Shown: in pieces, positions 54,968-63,735 of the stretch
Position numbering within the stretch: position 1 is the first letter of the stretch
Layout: every line of letters begins with the position of its first letter
Assembly (NCBI RefSeq): GCF_017873765.1
Contig: NZ_JAGGKP010000001.1
Location: forward strand, 496,001 to 560,000
Source of the DNA: Paenibacillus sediminis
GTDB lineage: Bacteria > Bacillota > Bacilli > Paenibacillales > Paenibacillaceae
Length of the DNA: 64,000 nucleotides
Reading direction: 5' to 3'
Notes under the pieces: generated by a model
The model's input: the letters and a program-made list of their open reading frames with translations, nothing else
Databases searched by the model: none
What the model was told of the DNA's origin: nothing
Position numbers and translations under genes: made by a program

Positions 54968-55296
54968 CAATGATACTTAGGTAATTGATCATCGGAATCT
55001 CTTTTTCCTTTGTGCCCATCGATCACTTGGAACGGGTACGATTTACGTTTACTGGATGGTTTGGAACGCGATGCTGAGACCTTTTCCATCGTTCGTGATG
55101 ATGGTTTTACTTTAGGTGTCTTTCTTAACGTTGTTCTGTAACCCCGAGTTGGATAACGATAGAGCAGCCAGACAACGCCAAACACGAGAAAAGGTACAAT
55201 TAGGTTCATCCAAAATGACCCATCATAAAAACTAGTTACCAGTCCTAAGGCCGCAAGACCTATAATGATCCAGCAGATAATGGCTTGCATTCTCAT
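54967..55296 (-). CDS. YqhP-like small membrane protein
   Basis: A 109-residue protein with two N-terminal membrane helices (IICWIIIGLAALGLVTSF, LIVPFLVFGVVWLLY) and a long basic cytoplasmic tail rich in Lys, Ser and Arg. ATG 55296 is preferred because AAAGGATG lies 7 bases upstream; an ATG at 55305 is also possible and would overlap the yqhQ stop. Function unknown; identity is by position next to yqhQ. Confidence 0.7.
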   Translation of the reverse strand: MRMQAIICWIIIGLAALGLVTSFYDGSFWMNLIVPFLVFGVVWLLYRYPTRGYRTTLRKTPKVKPSSRTMEKVSASRSKPSSKRKSYPFQVIDGHKGKRDSDDQLPKYH

Positions 55297-55301
55297 GAGA
55301 A

Positions 55302-56303
55302 TCATCCTTTCACGGGATCAAATGAGGCACTGCTTAAAGACTCAATGACTGAACTGTGTTCTAGCTGCTCATCCAGTTCCATCATCCGTTTGAAAGATGC
55401 GATGGAGACTTCAACTTGATCATCCATTGGCTCTTTGGTCGTCAGAAGCTGCAGCCAAAGGCCGGGATAACCGAGAAATCGAAGAACTGGAATATCACGC
55501 ATGGCATTCGTCAATTTCAGAAATTCGAATGAAACACCTATAACGACAGGGAGTAATAGTATACGCTCATATACTCGTTCCCATAAATTATGATATGGAA
55601 CGAAGGAATATATGATGACGCCAATTATGACGGTTAAGACAATAAAGCTGCTGCCGCAGCGGTAGTGAAGCCGAGTGTACTTTTGCACATTTTCGACGGT
55701 TAGTTCCTCTCCGGCTTCATATGCGCTTATGACTTTATGTTCTGCGCCATGATATTGAAATAAACGTTTTATGATCGGAGTTTGTGAAATAGCCCATAAA
55801 TAGACGAGCAGCAAAATAATTTTAATAATACCTTCAATAAGCGTATGAAGCACTCTGCTCTCAAAAGCGCTATGGAACAGAAAATCTTCAATAAACACGG
55901 GAACAAGAGTAAGAAGAATTTTCCCAACAATGAAGGATAATACGCCGACAACAGCAACTCCTAAAATCATCGTTAAACTCATTTTCGATTGTTCATCAGC
56001 CTTTTGCTGCGCACGTTCTTCAGGACTTAGTTGATCATCTGCATAAGCATCAGAAGAGTAATTTAAATGTTTGGTGCCTTGCGCGCTGGAATCGATCAGA
56101 CTGACAATTCCACGGAGAAAAGGAATTTTTCTAAGATTTCTTACCCATGATTTCGTTTGTTTAGGTACTTCGTAGAACGTAATCTCTTGATTTTTCCGCC
56201 GCACGGCTGTGACATTGACGTGTTTGCCGCCAAACATAACACCTTCAATGACTGCTTGGCCACCGTAGCTGACTGGACTTGATTGCCTAGGCAAATACTT
56301 CAC
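55302..56303 (-). CDS. YqhQ, DUF1385 family membrane protein
   Basis: A 333-residue protein. The N-terminal soluble part has YGGQAVIEGVMFGGKHVNV, the hallmark of the family, and the membrane part has QYHGAEHKVISAYEAGEEL and RCGSSFIVLTVIIGVI. The rho-terminator (L31/Rho-associated) literature links the family loosely to tRNA or cell-envelope functions, but no activity is established. The start at 56303 uses an AAGGTGAAG site. It faces away from yqhR. Confidence 0.88.
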   Translation of the reverse strand: MKYLPRQSSPVSYGGQAVIEGVMFGGKHVNVTAVRRKNQEITFYEVPKQTKSWVRNLRKIPFLRGIVSLIDSSAQGTKHLNYSSDAYADDQLSPEERAQQKADEQSKMSLTMILGVAVVGVLSFIVGKILLTLVPVFIEDFLFHSAFESRVLHTLIEGIIKIILLLVYLWAISQTPIIKRLFQYHGAEHKVISAYEAGEELTVENVQKYTRLHYRCGSSFIVLTVIIGVIIYSFVPYHNLWERVYERILLLPVVIGVSFEFLKLTNAMRDIPVLRFLGYPGLWLQLLTTKEPMDDQVEVSIASFKRMMELDEQLEHSSVIESLSSASFDPVKG

Positions 56304-56449
56304 CTTCCCTAAGAACAGATATGTTTGATTCCATTGTAGCGAATTTCAGGCAATATTTCTACTTTGATTAGTGAGTACAAAATTGCACATACTACCATAA
56401 ATAATTAGCGCATGTGCAGTACATGTCATGAAGGGGGATTTAGACGATC

Positions 56450-56944
56450 GTGGTGATGGAGCAGACCTCTGCTAAGCAGCGTACAAATCCGTTCTATTTT
56501 TCACTTGAGCTTGGATTTTTTGCCGGTTTGTTTTGGGGAGGTATCAGATGGATATTTTATGTTTTGCATTTCTCTGTTATCTCGCCTGGATTTGCAGCTA
56601 AGCCATTTTTTGGAACTTCGTTTATGAGGTCAGCTTCAGGTTTTCTTCTTGGTTGGTTATTTTTTATATTGCTGTCGATCGCAGCAAGTCTGATCTATAC
56701 GGCTCTGTTTCGTAAATTAAAAGGCCCATGGCCCGGTATCGCTTACGGTGTTATATGGTGGTTGCTTCTATTCCTTATAGCGGGTCCGCAAGTTGGAATG
56801 ATGGAGCGGCTAAGTCATCTGCCTTGGAATACGATAATATGCGAGTTTTGTCTATTCATTCTTTGGGGGGTGTTCATTGGATACACAGTAGCCACAGAGT
56901 TCAATGAAGAACGAATTCGAGATGAGCAGCAAACAGTCAGTTAA
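56450..56944 (+). CDS. YqhR family membrane protein
   Basis: A 164-residue protein with four membrane helices (LGFFAGLFWGGIRWIFYVL and later segments). The start is GTG 56450 with AAGGGGG 13 bases upstream, although an ATG two codons later is possible. The arrangement before aroQ is that of B. subtilis yqhR. Function unknown. Confidence 0.8.
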   Translation: MVMEQTSAKQRTNPFYFSLELGFFAGLFWGGIRWIFYVLHFSVISPGFAAKPFFGTSFMRSASGFLLGWLFFILLSIAASLIYTALFRKLKGPWPGIAYGVIWWLLLFLIAGPQVGMMERLSHLPWNTIICEFCLFILWGVFIGYTVATEFNEERIRDEQQTVS

Positions 56945-57019
56945 CCTAAATACTTCTCAAGAAGATGATTCCTATGGTAAAATAACTTTTGGCTATTTTA
57001 CAGGGAGGGTGTGAATACC

Positions 57020-57469
57020 ATGTACCGAATTTTGGTGATTAACGGGCCTAACTTGAATTTGCTTGGTATTCGTGAACCCGGTATTTATGGAACGGTAAGT
57101 TTAACTTCTATTGAAGAAAACTTACAGAAGTTAGCTGGTGACCTCGGCGTGGAGATTTCATTTTTTCAGTCCAATCATGAAGGGCACATTATTGACCGTA
57201 TTCATGAAGCGATGGGCCATACGGACGGAATCTTAATGAACCCGGGTGCGCTCACACATTACAGCTATGCTATACGTGATGCAATCTCATCCGTAAAGAT
57301 TCCAACGGTAGAAGTACATATGTCTAATATTCATGCCAGGGAAGAGTTTCGTCATAAATCGGTCATAGCCCCTGTAGCAGTTGGACAAATTGCAGGCTTT
57401 GGCGCGGTTAGCTACGAAGTAGGATTAATTGCGTTGCTGCGTTATTTGGAAAGTGAGTCCAAACCGTAA
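57020..57469 (+). CDS. aroQ: Type II 3-dehydroquinate dehydratase
   Basis: A 149-residue enzyme converting 3-dehydroquinate to 3-dehydroshikimate in aromatic amino acid synthesis. Signatures are [19 protein letters not shown] with the catalytic tyrosine, [25 protein letters not shown] and [18 protein letters not shown] with the catalytic histidine. ATG 57020 is used with GGGAGGG upstream; the GTG at 57011 lies on top of that site. It forms dodecamers in other bacteria. Confidence 0.96.
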   Translation: MYRILVINGPNLNLLGIREPGIYGTVSLTSIEENLQKLAGDLGVEISFFQSNHEGHIIDRIHEAMGHTDGILMNPGALTHYSYAIRDAISSVKIPTVEVHMSNIHAREEFRHKSVIAPVAVGQIAGFGAVSYEVGLIALLRYLESESKP

Positions 57470-57509
57470 TTAACCATTCTTTAGAATGAGTGGGAAAGGG
57501 GAGAATGAA

Positions 57510-58583
57510 ATGAGCAATAATCGTTTGACGAAACTGCGTGAGGCGATGAAGCAGCGTAATCTGGAAGCGATGTTCATCACAAGCGGAATTAATCGCCGTT
57601 ATTTAACAGGATTTACAGGCACCTCTGGTTTCGTTCTAGTGACTCATTACGAAGCCTATTTTCTGACAGATTTCCGTTATATGGTTCAGGCGTCAGAACA
57701 AGTACAAGGATACAGCATCATCGAACATGCGCCAAAAGTAATGGAGACAGTGGGGCAATTACTGGCTTCCCTTCATATTAAAGAGCTTGGTTTCGAGCAA
57801 GACAATGTTTCTTTCGGCACTTACAAGTCATATGAAGAGCAGCTTCAAGGCATTAAATTAATCCCTGTTTCTGGCTTGGTTGAAGGTCTGCGCATCTACA
57901 AAGATGAGCAGGAAATCGCTTTAATGCAAAAAGCTGCTGATTTAGCAGACTTAACCTTTAATCATATGCTGACAGTCCTCAAACCAGGCATGATCGAGCG
58001 CGATGCAGCGCTGGAAATGGAATTTTTCATGCGCCGTAATGGTGCAACGTCATCATCCTTTGATACTATTATTGCTTCAGGAGAACGATCCGCATTACCT
58101 CATGGTGTAGCAAGTGATCGTGTTATTCAAAATGATGAACTCATTACGATGGACTTCGGTGCATTGTTAAACGGCTACTGCTCCGATTTAACTCGTACAG
58201 TTGCCATCGGTAATCCAGCGCCAAAACTGAAAGAGATCTATAACATCGTGCTTGAAGCCCAGCTTCATGCGGTCGAGCATATTCGTCCAGGAATGACTGG
58301 GAAAGAAGCAGATGCCCTAGCGCGTGATATCATTGCACGTTATGGGTATGGCGATTATTTTGGACATAGTACGGGACACGGTCTCGGAATGGAAGTGCAT
58401 GAAGCTCCGCGTCTGTCCAAACTTAGTGACGACATCCTTAAACCAGGAATGGTAGTCACCGTTGAACCTGGCATCTACTTGCCGGGCATTGGCGGAGTTC
58501 GGATTGAAGACGATTGTTTAATCACTGAGAATGGTGTCCAAAGGTTGACGCACTCCAGCAAAGAATATACCGTATTACGGTAA
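57510..58583 (+). CDS. M24 family Xaa-Pro aminopeptidase (YqhT)
   Basis: A 357-residue metallopeptidase read from ATG 57510 behind AAAGGGGAG. The N-terminal creatinase-like domain has LTGFTGTSGFVLV. The catalytic pita-bread domain has the metal ligands in TMDFGALLNGYCSDLTR, STGHGLGMEVHE, TVEPGIY and GVRIEDDC. It removes N-terminal residues preceding proline. The order aroQ, this gene and efp is the usual Bacillus one. Confidence 0.95.
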   Translation: MSNNRLTKLREAMKQRNLEAMFITSGINRRYLTGFTGTSGFVLVTHYEAYFLTDFRYMVQASEQVQGYSIIEHAPKVMETVGQLLASLHIKELGFEQDNVSFGTYKSYEEQLQGIKLIPVSGLVEGLRIYKDEQEIALMQKAADLADLTFNHMLTVLKPGMIERDAALEMEFFMRRNGATSSSFDTIIASGERSALPHGVASDRVIQNDELITMDFGALLNGYCSDLTRTVAIGNPAPKLKEIYNIVLEAQLHAVEHIRPGMTGKEADALARDIIARYGYGDYFGHSTGHGLGMEVHEAPRLSKLSDDILKPGMVVTVEPGIYLPGIGGVRIEDDCLITENGVQRLTHSSKEYTVLR

Positions 58584-58618
58584 CCAATTTCATATTTATT
58601 ATGATATGAATTGGTTTA
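58582..58618 (+). terminator. AT-rich hairpin between the peptidase gene and efp
   Basis: AACCAATTTCATA and TATGAATTGGTT pair with one bulge; only a weak T-rich tail follows, so it may pause or stabilise rather than terminate. Confidence 0.4.
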
Positions 58619-58664
58619 TATGTATTAATTCATATATGGCTATCTAACTTAGGAGGTTATTTTC

Positions 58665-59222
58665 GTGATCAATGTTAACGATTTTAAAACTGGATTAACG
58701 GTAGAAGTGGACGGTGATATCTTTACGGTCCTTGACTTCCAACACGTTAAACCTGGTAAAGGTGCGGCATTTGTTCGCTCTAAACTTAAAAATCTGCGCA
58801 ATGGCAACATTGTAGAGCGTACATTCCGTGCTGGCGAAACCATCGGCCGTGCTCAAATTGACAATCGTCAAGTTCAATACTTGTATGCTAGTGGTCAAGA
58901 ACATGTATTTATGGACAATGAAACATACGACCAATTCAGCTTGACAAGCGAACAATTGGAATGGGAACTTAACTTCCTTAAAGAAAACATGAACGTTAAT
59001 ATCATTAGTTACCAAGGTGAAATTATTGGTATTAACTTGCCGAACAGCGTTGAGCTGAAAGTCGTTGAAACTGAGCCAGGTATCAAAGGAAACACAGCTA
59101 CTGGTGCAACTAAAAATGCTAAAGTAGAAACTGGATTGAATGTACAAGTGCCTCTTTTCATTAATGAAGGAGACGTTCTTCTGATTGATACTCGCGACGG
59201 CAAGTACATCTCTCGTGCGTAA
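58665..59222 (+). CDS. efp: Translation elongation factor P
   Basis: A 185-residue protein starting at GTG behind TAGGAGG. The KOW-type first domain carries [12 protein letters not shown] with Lys32 at the tip, the residue modified in many bacteria. The C-terminal OB domains end in [17 protein letters not shown] rescues ribosomes stalled at proline runs. A strong terminator follows. Confidence 0.98.
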   Translation: MINVNDFKTGLTVEVDGDIFTVLDFQHVKPGKGAAFVRSKLKNLRNGNIVERTFRAGETIGRAQIDNRQVQYLYASGQEHVFMDNETYDQFSLTSEQLEWELNFLKENMNVNIISYQGEIIGINLPNSVELKVVETEPGIKGNTATGATKNAKVETGLNVQVPLFINEGDVLLIDTRDGKYISRA

Positions 59223-59234
59223 TCTATATATTAC

Positions 59235-59271
59235 AAATTCCTCCATCGATGATCGAAGGAGGAATTTTTTT
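59235..59271 (+). terminator. Terminator of efp
   Basis: AAATTCCTCC and GGAGGAATTT around a 13-base loop with a seven-T run. Confidence 0.9.
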
Positions 59272-59292
59272 ATTAGAAAAATTCGAAAAACA

Positions 59293-59323
59293 TTGACTTC
59301 ATCAAGCATTTTCGTATTATACT
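59293..59323 (+). promoter_or_regulatory. Promoter of lysC
   Basis: TTGACT (59293-59298) with TATTAT or TATACT near 59315-59323 (spacing 16 or 19). The leader of about 50 bases is too short for a lysine riboswitch. Confidence 0.5.
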
Positions 59324-59376
59324 GAGTTAAAGTGATAAATTACTTAGACAGCACTATGGTAGGGAGAGGATCTGCG

Positions 59377-60630
59377 TTGGCTTTATACGTCATGAAATTC
59401 GGAGGCAGTTCCGTCGGAGATACGGAGCGCATGAAACGCGTCGCCAGACGCATCGTAGAAAAACAAGATGAAGGTCATCAATGTGTTGTTGTTGTATCGG
59501 CGATGGGCGATACTACCGATGATTTAATTGATCAGGCAAAGCTTCTGAATGAACAACCTCCTGCACGTGAAATGGACATTTTGATGACAACAGGTGAACA
59601 GATCTCAATCGCTTTGTTATCGATGGCTATTCATAATCTTGGCCGCGAAGCCGTTTCTTTTACAGGTTGGCAGGCAGGTTTTCGAACAGAGCCTGTTTTT
59701 GGCAAAGCTCGGATTACCGATATTCAGCCAGATCGTGTTATTCATGCATTGAATGAAGGTAAAATTGTTGTTGTCGCCGGCTTCCAAGGCATGACGGAAG
59801 ATGGAGAGATTACAACGTTTGGCAGGGGCGGTTCAGATACAACGGCAGTAGCCCTAGCAGCGGCCATTAAAGCTGACGTGTGTGAAATATACACAGACGT
59901 GGACGGCGTCTATTCGACAGATCCGCGAATTGTGAAATGTGCGCGTAAATTGAACGAAATATCGTATGATGAGATGCTGGAGCTTGCGAACTTAGGTGCA
60001 GCAGTTCTTCATCCGCGTGCGGTAGAGTATGCGAAGCATAACCAAGTGCGGCTTGTAGTTCGTTCAAGCTTTAATCATCATGAAGGTACGGTAGTTAAGG
60101 AGGATGCGAGTATGGAGCAAGGTGTTGTAGTCAGCGGTATTGCCTATGATAAAAATGTAGCGAGAATTAGTATTCTGGGTGTTGCAGACATTCCTGGCGT
60201 GCTAGCCAAAGTATTCGGCGCTCTCGCTGCAGAGAAAATTGACGTAGATATTATTGTACAGAGTGGGGTTCAAAATGGAGAAGCGGATTTCTCCTTTACG
60301 GTCGCTCTTACAGATTTAGATAAAGCACTGGAAGTAATCAAGAACGTTCGCAGCACGCTTCCGTACCGCGAAGTGACATCAGAAGAAAATTTGGTGAAAG
60401 TTTCGATTGTAGGTGCAGGCATGGTAAGTCATCCTGGTGTTGCTGCCCAAATGTTTGATGTCATTTCTAAGCAAGGTGTTAGTATTAAAATGGTCAGTAC
60501 CTCGGAAATTAAAGTATCGTGCGTGATCGAAGCTGGCAAACTCCAAGAAGTTGTTCGCGCTCTACATACAGTTTATAACTTAGACACTGCAGAGCAAGTA
60601 TTCGTCGGCGGACCGCAAGAAAGACGATAA
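59377..60630 (+). CDS. lysC: Aspartate kinase, alpha subunit
   Basis: A 417-residue enzyme phosphorylating aspartate, the first step to lysine, threonine, methionine and diaminopimelate. It starts at TTG 59377 behind AGGGAGAGG; the 15 upstream codons lack a site. KFGGSSVGD binds ATP, TTGEQISIALL and GRGGSDTTAVALA bind aspartate. Two ACT domains occupy about 262-417 (ILGVADIPGVLAKVFGAL, then VSIVGAGM) and bind the feedback inhibitor. An internal start encodes a separate beta subunit, as in B. subtilis aspartokinase II. Confidence 0.94.
   Translation: MALYVMKFGGSSVGDTERMKRVARRIVEKQDEGHQCVVVVSAMGDTTDDLIDQAKLLNEQPPAREMDILMTTGEQISIALLSMAIHNLGREAVSFTGWQAGFRTEPVFGKARITDIQPDRVIHALNEGKIVVVAGFQGMTEDGEITTFGRGGSDTTAVALAAAIKADVCEIYTDVDGVYSTDPRIVKCARKLNEISYDEMLELANLGAAVLHPRAVEYAKHNQVRLVVRSSFNHHEGTVVKEDASMEQGVVVSGIAYDKNVARISILGVADIPGVLAKVFGALAAEKIDVDIIVQSGVQNGEADFSFTVALTDLDKALEVIKNVRSTLPYREVTSEENLVKVSIVGAGMVSHPGVAAQMFDVISKQGVSIKMVSTSEIKVSCVIEAGKLQEVVRALHTVYNLDTAEQVFVGGPQERR
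60112..60630 (+). CDS. lysC: Aspartate kinase beta subunit (in-frame internal start)
   Basis: ATG 60112 is in frame with the alpha subunit and preceded by AAGGAGG 9 bases away, a near-perfect ribosome site inside the coding sequence. The product of 172 residues is the regulatory ACT region alone, similar to the 163-residue beta subunit known for B. subtilis LysC. Confidence 0.75.
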   Translation: MEQGVVVSGIAYDKNVARISILGVADIPGVLAKVFGALAAEKIDVDIIVQSGVQNGEADFSFTVALTDLDKALEVIKNVRSTLPYREVTSEENLVKVSIVGAGMVSHPGVAAQMFDVISKQGVSIKMVSTSEIKVSCVIEAGKLQEVVRALHTVYNLDTAEQVFVGGPQERR

Positions 60631-60648
60631 CTGTATATCATATGAAAG

Positions 60649-60689
60649 AGGCTAATCCTGCCAGACGAATGGCGGTGATTAGCCTTTTT
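60649..60689 (+). terminator. Terminator of lysC
   Basis: AGGCTAATC and GATTAGCCT form a 9-bp stem with an inner GCC/GGC pair, then TTTTT. The opposite strand may also use it for the convergent comB-like gene. Confidence 0.85.
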
Positions 60690-60716
60690 ATTTGTTTTCA
60701 TGCTGTATATAAATCA

Positions 60717-61430
60717 TCACATTGAACGCAAAATGAAGTCCTCATCCAATATTGGAACAATCGGAACTTGGTTTAAACCACAGCAGTATTCAACATCAGC
60801 CGCTAACCCCATCTTCTCCATCTTATGTCCCCATGCACTGCCCAGTATGACATGATACAACTGATCTTCGCAGCCTAAGAAGGCGTAATACATCGCCGTC
60901 CCTAAATCGTTCATTTTAATTTTGGTTTGCGATGCAGCAATCAGCTCCTTAATGATCATTCCAGCACACAATCCATCCTCAATGGCAAATTCATCTTGAT
61001 TTCCAGCACACATAATGATGATGTCTTTTCGCAGCGCTAATAAGGCAGATGCACAAGCCCTCGCATTGATAAACCCGCCTAAGAGTAATTTTGATGCTCT
61101 TAAAGATTTATGAATCGCCCGTGTTCCGTTTGAGGTAGTAAGGACAACAAACTTATTGATCACGTCTTCGGACATATATTCATAAGGTGAGTTTCCTGCG
61201 TCGAAACCGGGTATTTTGCGGCTGAATCGTTCACCGCCCAAAATGACATTCTCCTGCTTTATACTCTTCGCCTGCGGAACCGTCTCTACGGGTATAACTC
61301 CTGCAGCGCCATGAAATAGTGCTGTTATCACTGTGCTGGTTGTTCGCAATACGTCAATAACGACTGCTGTTTTAAGTGAGAAACAATTAGATCTTGCTTC
61401 ATTGACGCAAGCGATGACATCCACATGCAT
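60717..61430 (-). CDS. ComB-like 2-phosphosulfolactate phosphatase family protein
   Basis: A 237-residue protein with VVIDVLRTTSTVITAL near the N-terminus, GGERFSRKIPGFDAGNSP, LTTSNGTRAI and CAGNQDEFAIEDGLCAG, the acid residues of the ComB active site. The family dephosphorylates 2-phosphosulfolactate in coenzyme M synthesis in archaea. In Bacillota a role in sulfolactate production by sporulating cells is plausible. ATG has AGAGGAGG upstream. Its location between lysC and yqhV is an insertion relative to B. subtilis. Confidence 0.88.
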   Translation of the reverse strand: MHVDVIACVNEARSNCFSLKTAVVIDVLRTTSTVITALFHGAAGVIPVETVPQAKSIKQENVILGGERFSRKIPGFDAGNSPYEYMSEDVINKFVVLTTSNGTRAIHKSLRASKLLLGGFINARACASALLALRKDIIIMCAGNQDEFAIEDGLCAGMIIKELIAASQTKIKMNDLGTAMYYAFLGCEDQLYHVILGSAWGHKMEKMGLAADVEYCCGLNQVPIVPILDEDFILRSM

Positions 61431-61616
61431 AGAACGTCCTCCTCTTACAAATTACACAACCTTTTTGCAAATGCCTGACCCTCATTCATTTATGCAGATA
61501 ATATATGCTGAGTTTTCTGGTCATGTGCCTATTTTCATTTCTATAAATATGAGGCTAGAAACATAGTTCTCTGCATATCTATTTACAAGAGTTCCTAGAA
61601 AGGGAGGTTAGAAATT

Positions 61617-61880
61617 ATGGACAAGTTTGTGACCAGCATGGCATCTTTAAGGATTATTTCAGGGTGTATCGAAATATTAGCAGCTATTATCATGCTGAGA
61701 TTAGGACAAGTCGATAAAGCGCTTGTTGTAAATTCAATGCTTGCCTTTGTGGGCCCGCTTGTACTCATCACAACAACGACGATTGGGCTGATGGGGATCG
61801 CTGATAAGCTTTCATGGGATAAAATCGTTTGGATTGGCTGCGGAGTATTCTGTCTCTTATTTGGTATTTTGAAAAAATGA
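61617..61880 (+). CDS. YqhV family (DUF2619) membrane protein
   Basis: An 87-residue protein with three hydrophobic helices: MASLRIISGCIEILAAIIML, ALVVNSMLAFVGPLVLITT and WIGCGVFCLLFGIL. The ATG follows GGGAGG. B. subtilis yqhV occupies the same place just before spoIIIAA and is linked to sporulation; function unknown. Confidence 0.85.
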   Translation: MDKFVTSMASLRIISGCIEILAAIIMLRLGQVDKALVVNSMLAFVGPLVLITTTTIGLMGIADKLSWDKIVWIGCGVFCLLFGILKK

Positions 61881-61961
61881 TAGAGTTACTCCGTCATAAA
61901 ACAAAAGTACAGGCATACACATGTCTTAAGAAATGAAAAGGACAACTTGGGGGTACGGATA

Positions 61962-62954
61962 ATGAAACTCAATTGGTTGACGGTCATTCCTGAGCCGATA
62001 CACTCAATACTACTAAATTTACCGAAAGTATCGCTCGCTCTTTTGGAAGAAATCAGAATAAGAGAGGGACGGCCGCTTGAGGTGAACGCCGGAGGAGAGC
62101 ACAGCTTTGTTACTGCATTCGGAAGTTTAACGGATGATGCTGAAGCGGCATATAAACCAACAAGGGAAGTGGGCCATAAACTGCTCGATCTGATTACAAA
62201 TCATTCTTTGTACACGATGGAAGAAGAACTTCGCAAAGGTTTCATCACCATCCCTGGGGGTCACCGTATCGGTCTGGCAGGACGAACGGTGCTGAGTAAC
62301 GGACAAGTTGAGCATATTCGCGATATTAGTGGATTTAATATACGAATTGCTCGAGAGATTCAGGGAGTAGCAGATTCCATCTTGCCTCATTTGCTTGATT
62401 TTAAGCAGAGAAGTGTGTTTCATACTCTCATTGTCTCTCCGCCGCAGCATGGAAAGACAACGCTTATACGAGATTTAGCAAGGCAGATCAGCAACGGGTC
62501 ATGGGGGCATCCGGAAGCGAAATGGCGCGGAATGAAGGTAGGTATTGTGGACGAACGATCTGAAATCGCAGGCAGTTTAAAGGGAGTGCCAAGCTTTGAT
62601 GTAGGCAGCAGAACAGATGTGATGGATGGTTGTCCCAAGGCAGAAGGGATGATGATGATGATTCGGTCAATGTCTCCCCAAGTTCTCATGGTTGATGAAA
62701 TTGGCCGAGCAGAGGATGCAGAGGCGATTGCAGAAGCGCTGCATGCAGGCATTCGGGTAATAGCGACAGTACACGGCTCCGATATAGACGAACTCGAGAA
62801 ACGCCCGGTGCTCGCGGATTTAATGGAACGTCAGCTATTTCAAATGTACGCCCTGTTGCATCGCAGCAATCGAGATATTAAATTTCGTCTATTCGATGGC
62901 AAGAAGAGGGGTATTCAAACAGCAAGTACGAGAGGCGGGGCTAGTGATGCTTAA
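61962..62954 (+). CDS. spoIIIAA: Stage III sporulation protein AA (ATPase)
   Basis: A 330-residue secretion-type ATPase read from ATG 61962. The Walker A is PPQHGKTTLIRD near residue 155, Walker B VLMVDEIGRAED, and an IRIREGRPLEVN segment is near the N-terminus. It powers the SpoIIIA-SpoIIQ feeding-tube complex in the mother cell. Nearby CATACACAT resembles a SigE -10, with only a weak -35. The end overlaps spoIIIAB by 8 bases. Confidence 0.95.
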   Translation: MKLNWLTVIPEPIHSILLNLPKVSLALLEEIRIREGRPLEVNAGGEHSFVTAFGSLTDDAEAAYKPTREVGHKLLDLITNHSLYTMEEELRKGFITIPGGHRIGLAGRTVLSNGQVEHIRDISGFNIRIAREIQGVADSILPHLLDFKQRSVFHTLIVSPPQHGKTTLIRDLARQISNGSWGHPEAKWRGMKVGIVDERSEIAGSLKGVPSFDVGSRTDVMDGCPKAEGMMMMIRSMSPQVLMVDEIGRAEDAEAIAEALHAGIRVIATVHGSDIDELEKRPVLADLMERQLFQMYALLHRSNRDIKFRLFDGKKRGIQTASTRGGASDA

Positions 62955-63465
62955 ATTTATTGGAGCAGCGCTCATACTGCTAGCCGGAACTTCAGCAGGA
63001 ATGCTGAAAGCTCAGCAGTTCGCAGGTAGGCCGAAGCAGATACGAGACTTAATACTTGCATTAAAGCGGCTCGGCACCGAGATCAGTTATGGATTCACAC
63101 CGTTGCCTGATGCCTTAAACCGTATAAGTAAGCAGATGAAGGAGCCGTTACACACCTTGTTTTTGCAAGCTTCACAATTGATGAATCATCCAAGCCAAAT
63201 GACGGCCCAAGATTGCATTCATGAGGCAATTAGATCGAATTGGCATAACACAGCTATGAAATCCGCGGAAAGAGATGTGCTTTATCAGCTCGGATACAAT
63301 CTTGGCGTCAGCGATCGTCAGGATCAAATGAATTATATTTCGCTGGCAATTCAGCAGCTCCAGAGCGAGGAAGTTTCAGCGCGTGATGATCAGGCCCGAT
63401 ATGAGAAAATGTGCAAAAGTTTAGGATTGTTATCTGGAGCATTAGTCGTCATTTTGATCTATTAA
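62947..63465 (+). CDS. spoIIIAB: Stage III sporulation protein AB
   Basis: A 172-residue protein from ATG 62947 inside the end of spoIIIAA, with GAGAGGCGGGG upstream. The first helix FIGAALILLAGTSAGMLKA anchors it, the middle has LALKRLGTEISYGFTPLPDAL, and a C-terminal helix ALVVILIY closes it. It resembles type II secretion GspF subunits in role and belongs to the SpoIIIA channel. Confidence 0.93.
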   Translation: MLKFIGAALILLAGTSAGMLKAQQFAGRPKQIRDLILALKRLGTEISYGFTPLPDALNRISKQMKEPLHTLFLQASQLMNHPSQMTAQDCIHEAIRSNWHNTAMKSAERDVLYQLGYNLGVSDRQDQMNYISLAIQQLQSEEVSARDDQARYEKMCKSLGLLSGALVVILIY

Positions 63466-63521
63466 AATCAATTTCAGAGCGGCTTGACACATACTGAAGT
63501 TGATTAGCGAGGTGCCTATTG

Positions 63522-63725
63522 ATGAACTTAGAAGTAAATGCCATTTTTCAAATTGCGGGCATTGGTATCATTATAGCCATGATTCATACGGTGCTCAAAC
63601 AGATGGGAAAAGAGGACATGGCTCATTGGGTAACCGTCATTGGGTTTGTAGTTGTCCTGTTTATGGTGGTTCGCCTGCTCGATCAATTATTTCAACAAAT
63701 TAAATCCATTTTTCTCTTCCAGTAG
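63522..63725 (+). CDS. spoIIIAC: Stage III sporulation protein AC
   Basis: A 67-residue membrane protein with two helices, IFQIAGIGIIIAMIHTVL and WVTVIGFVVVLFMVV, separated by KQMGKEDMAH. ATG 63522 follows CGAGGTG. SpoIIIAC and AD form the membrane base of the mother-cell channel. Confidence 0.95.
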   Translation: MNLEVNAIFQIAGIGIIIAMIHTVLKQMGKEDMAHWVTVIGFVVVLFMVVRLLDQLFQQIKSIFLFQ

Positions 63726-63735
63726 GTGAGCATCC

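Noticed and set aside
59272..59376. Lysine riboswitch before lysC
   Set aside because: The gap is about 100 bases and contains a promoter; there is no room for or trace of the L-box fold.
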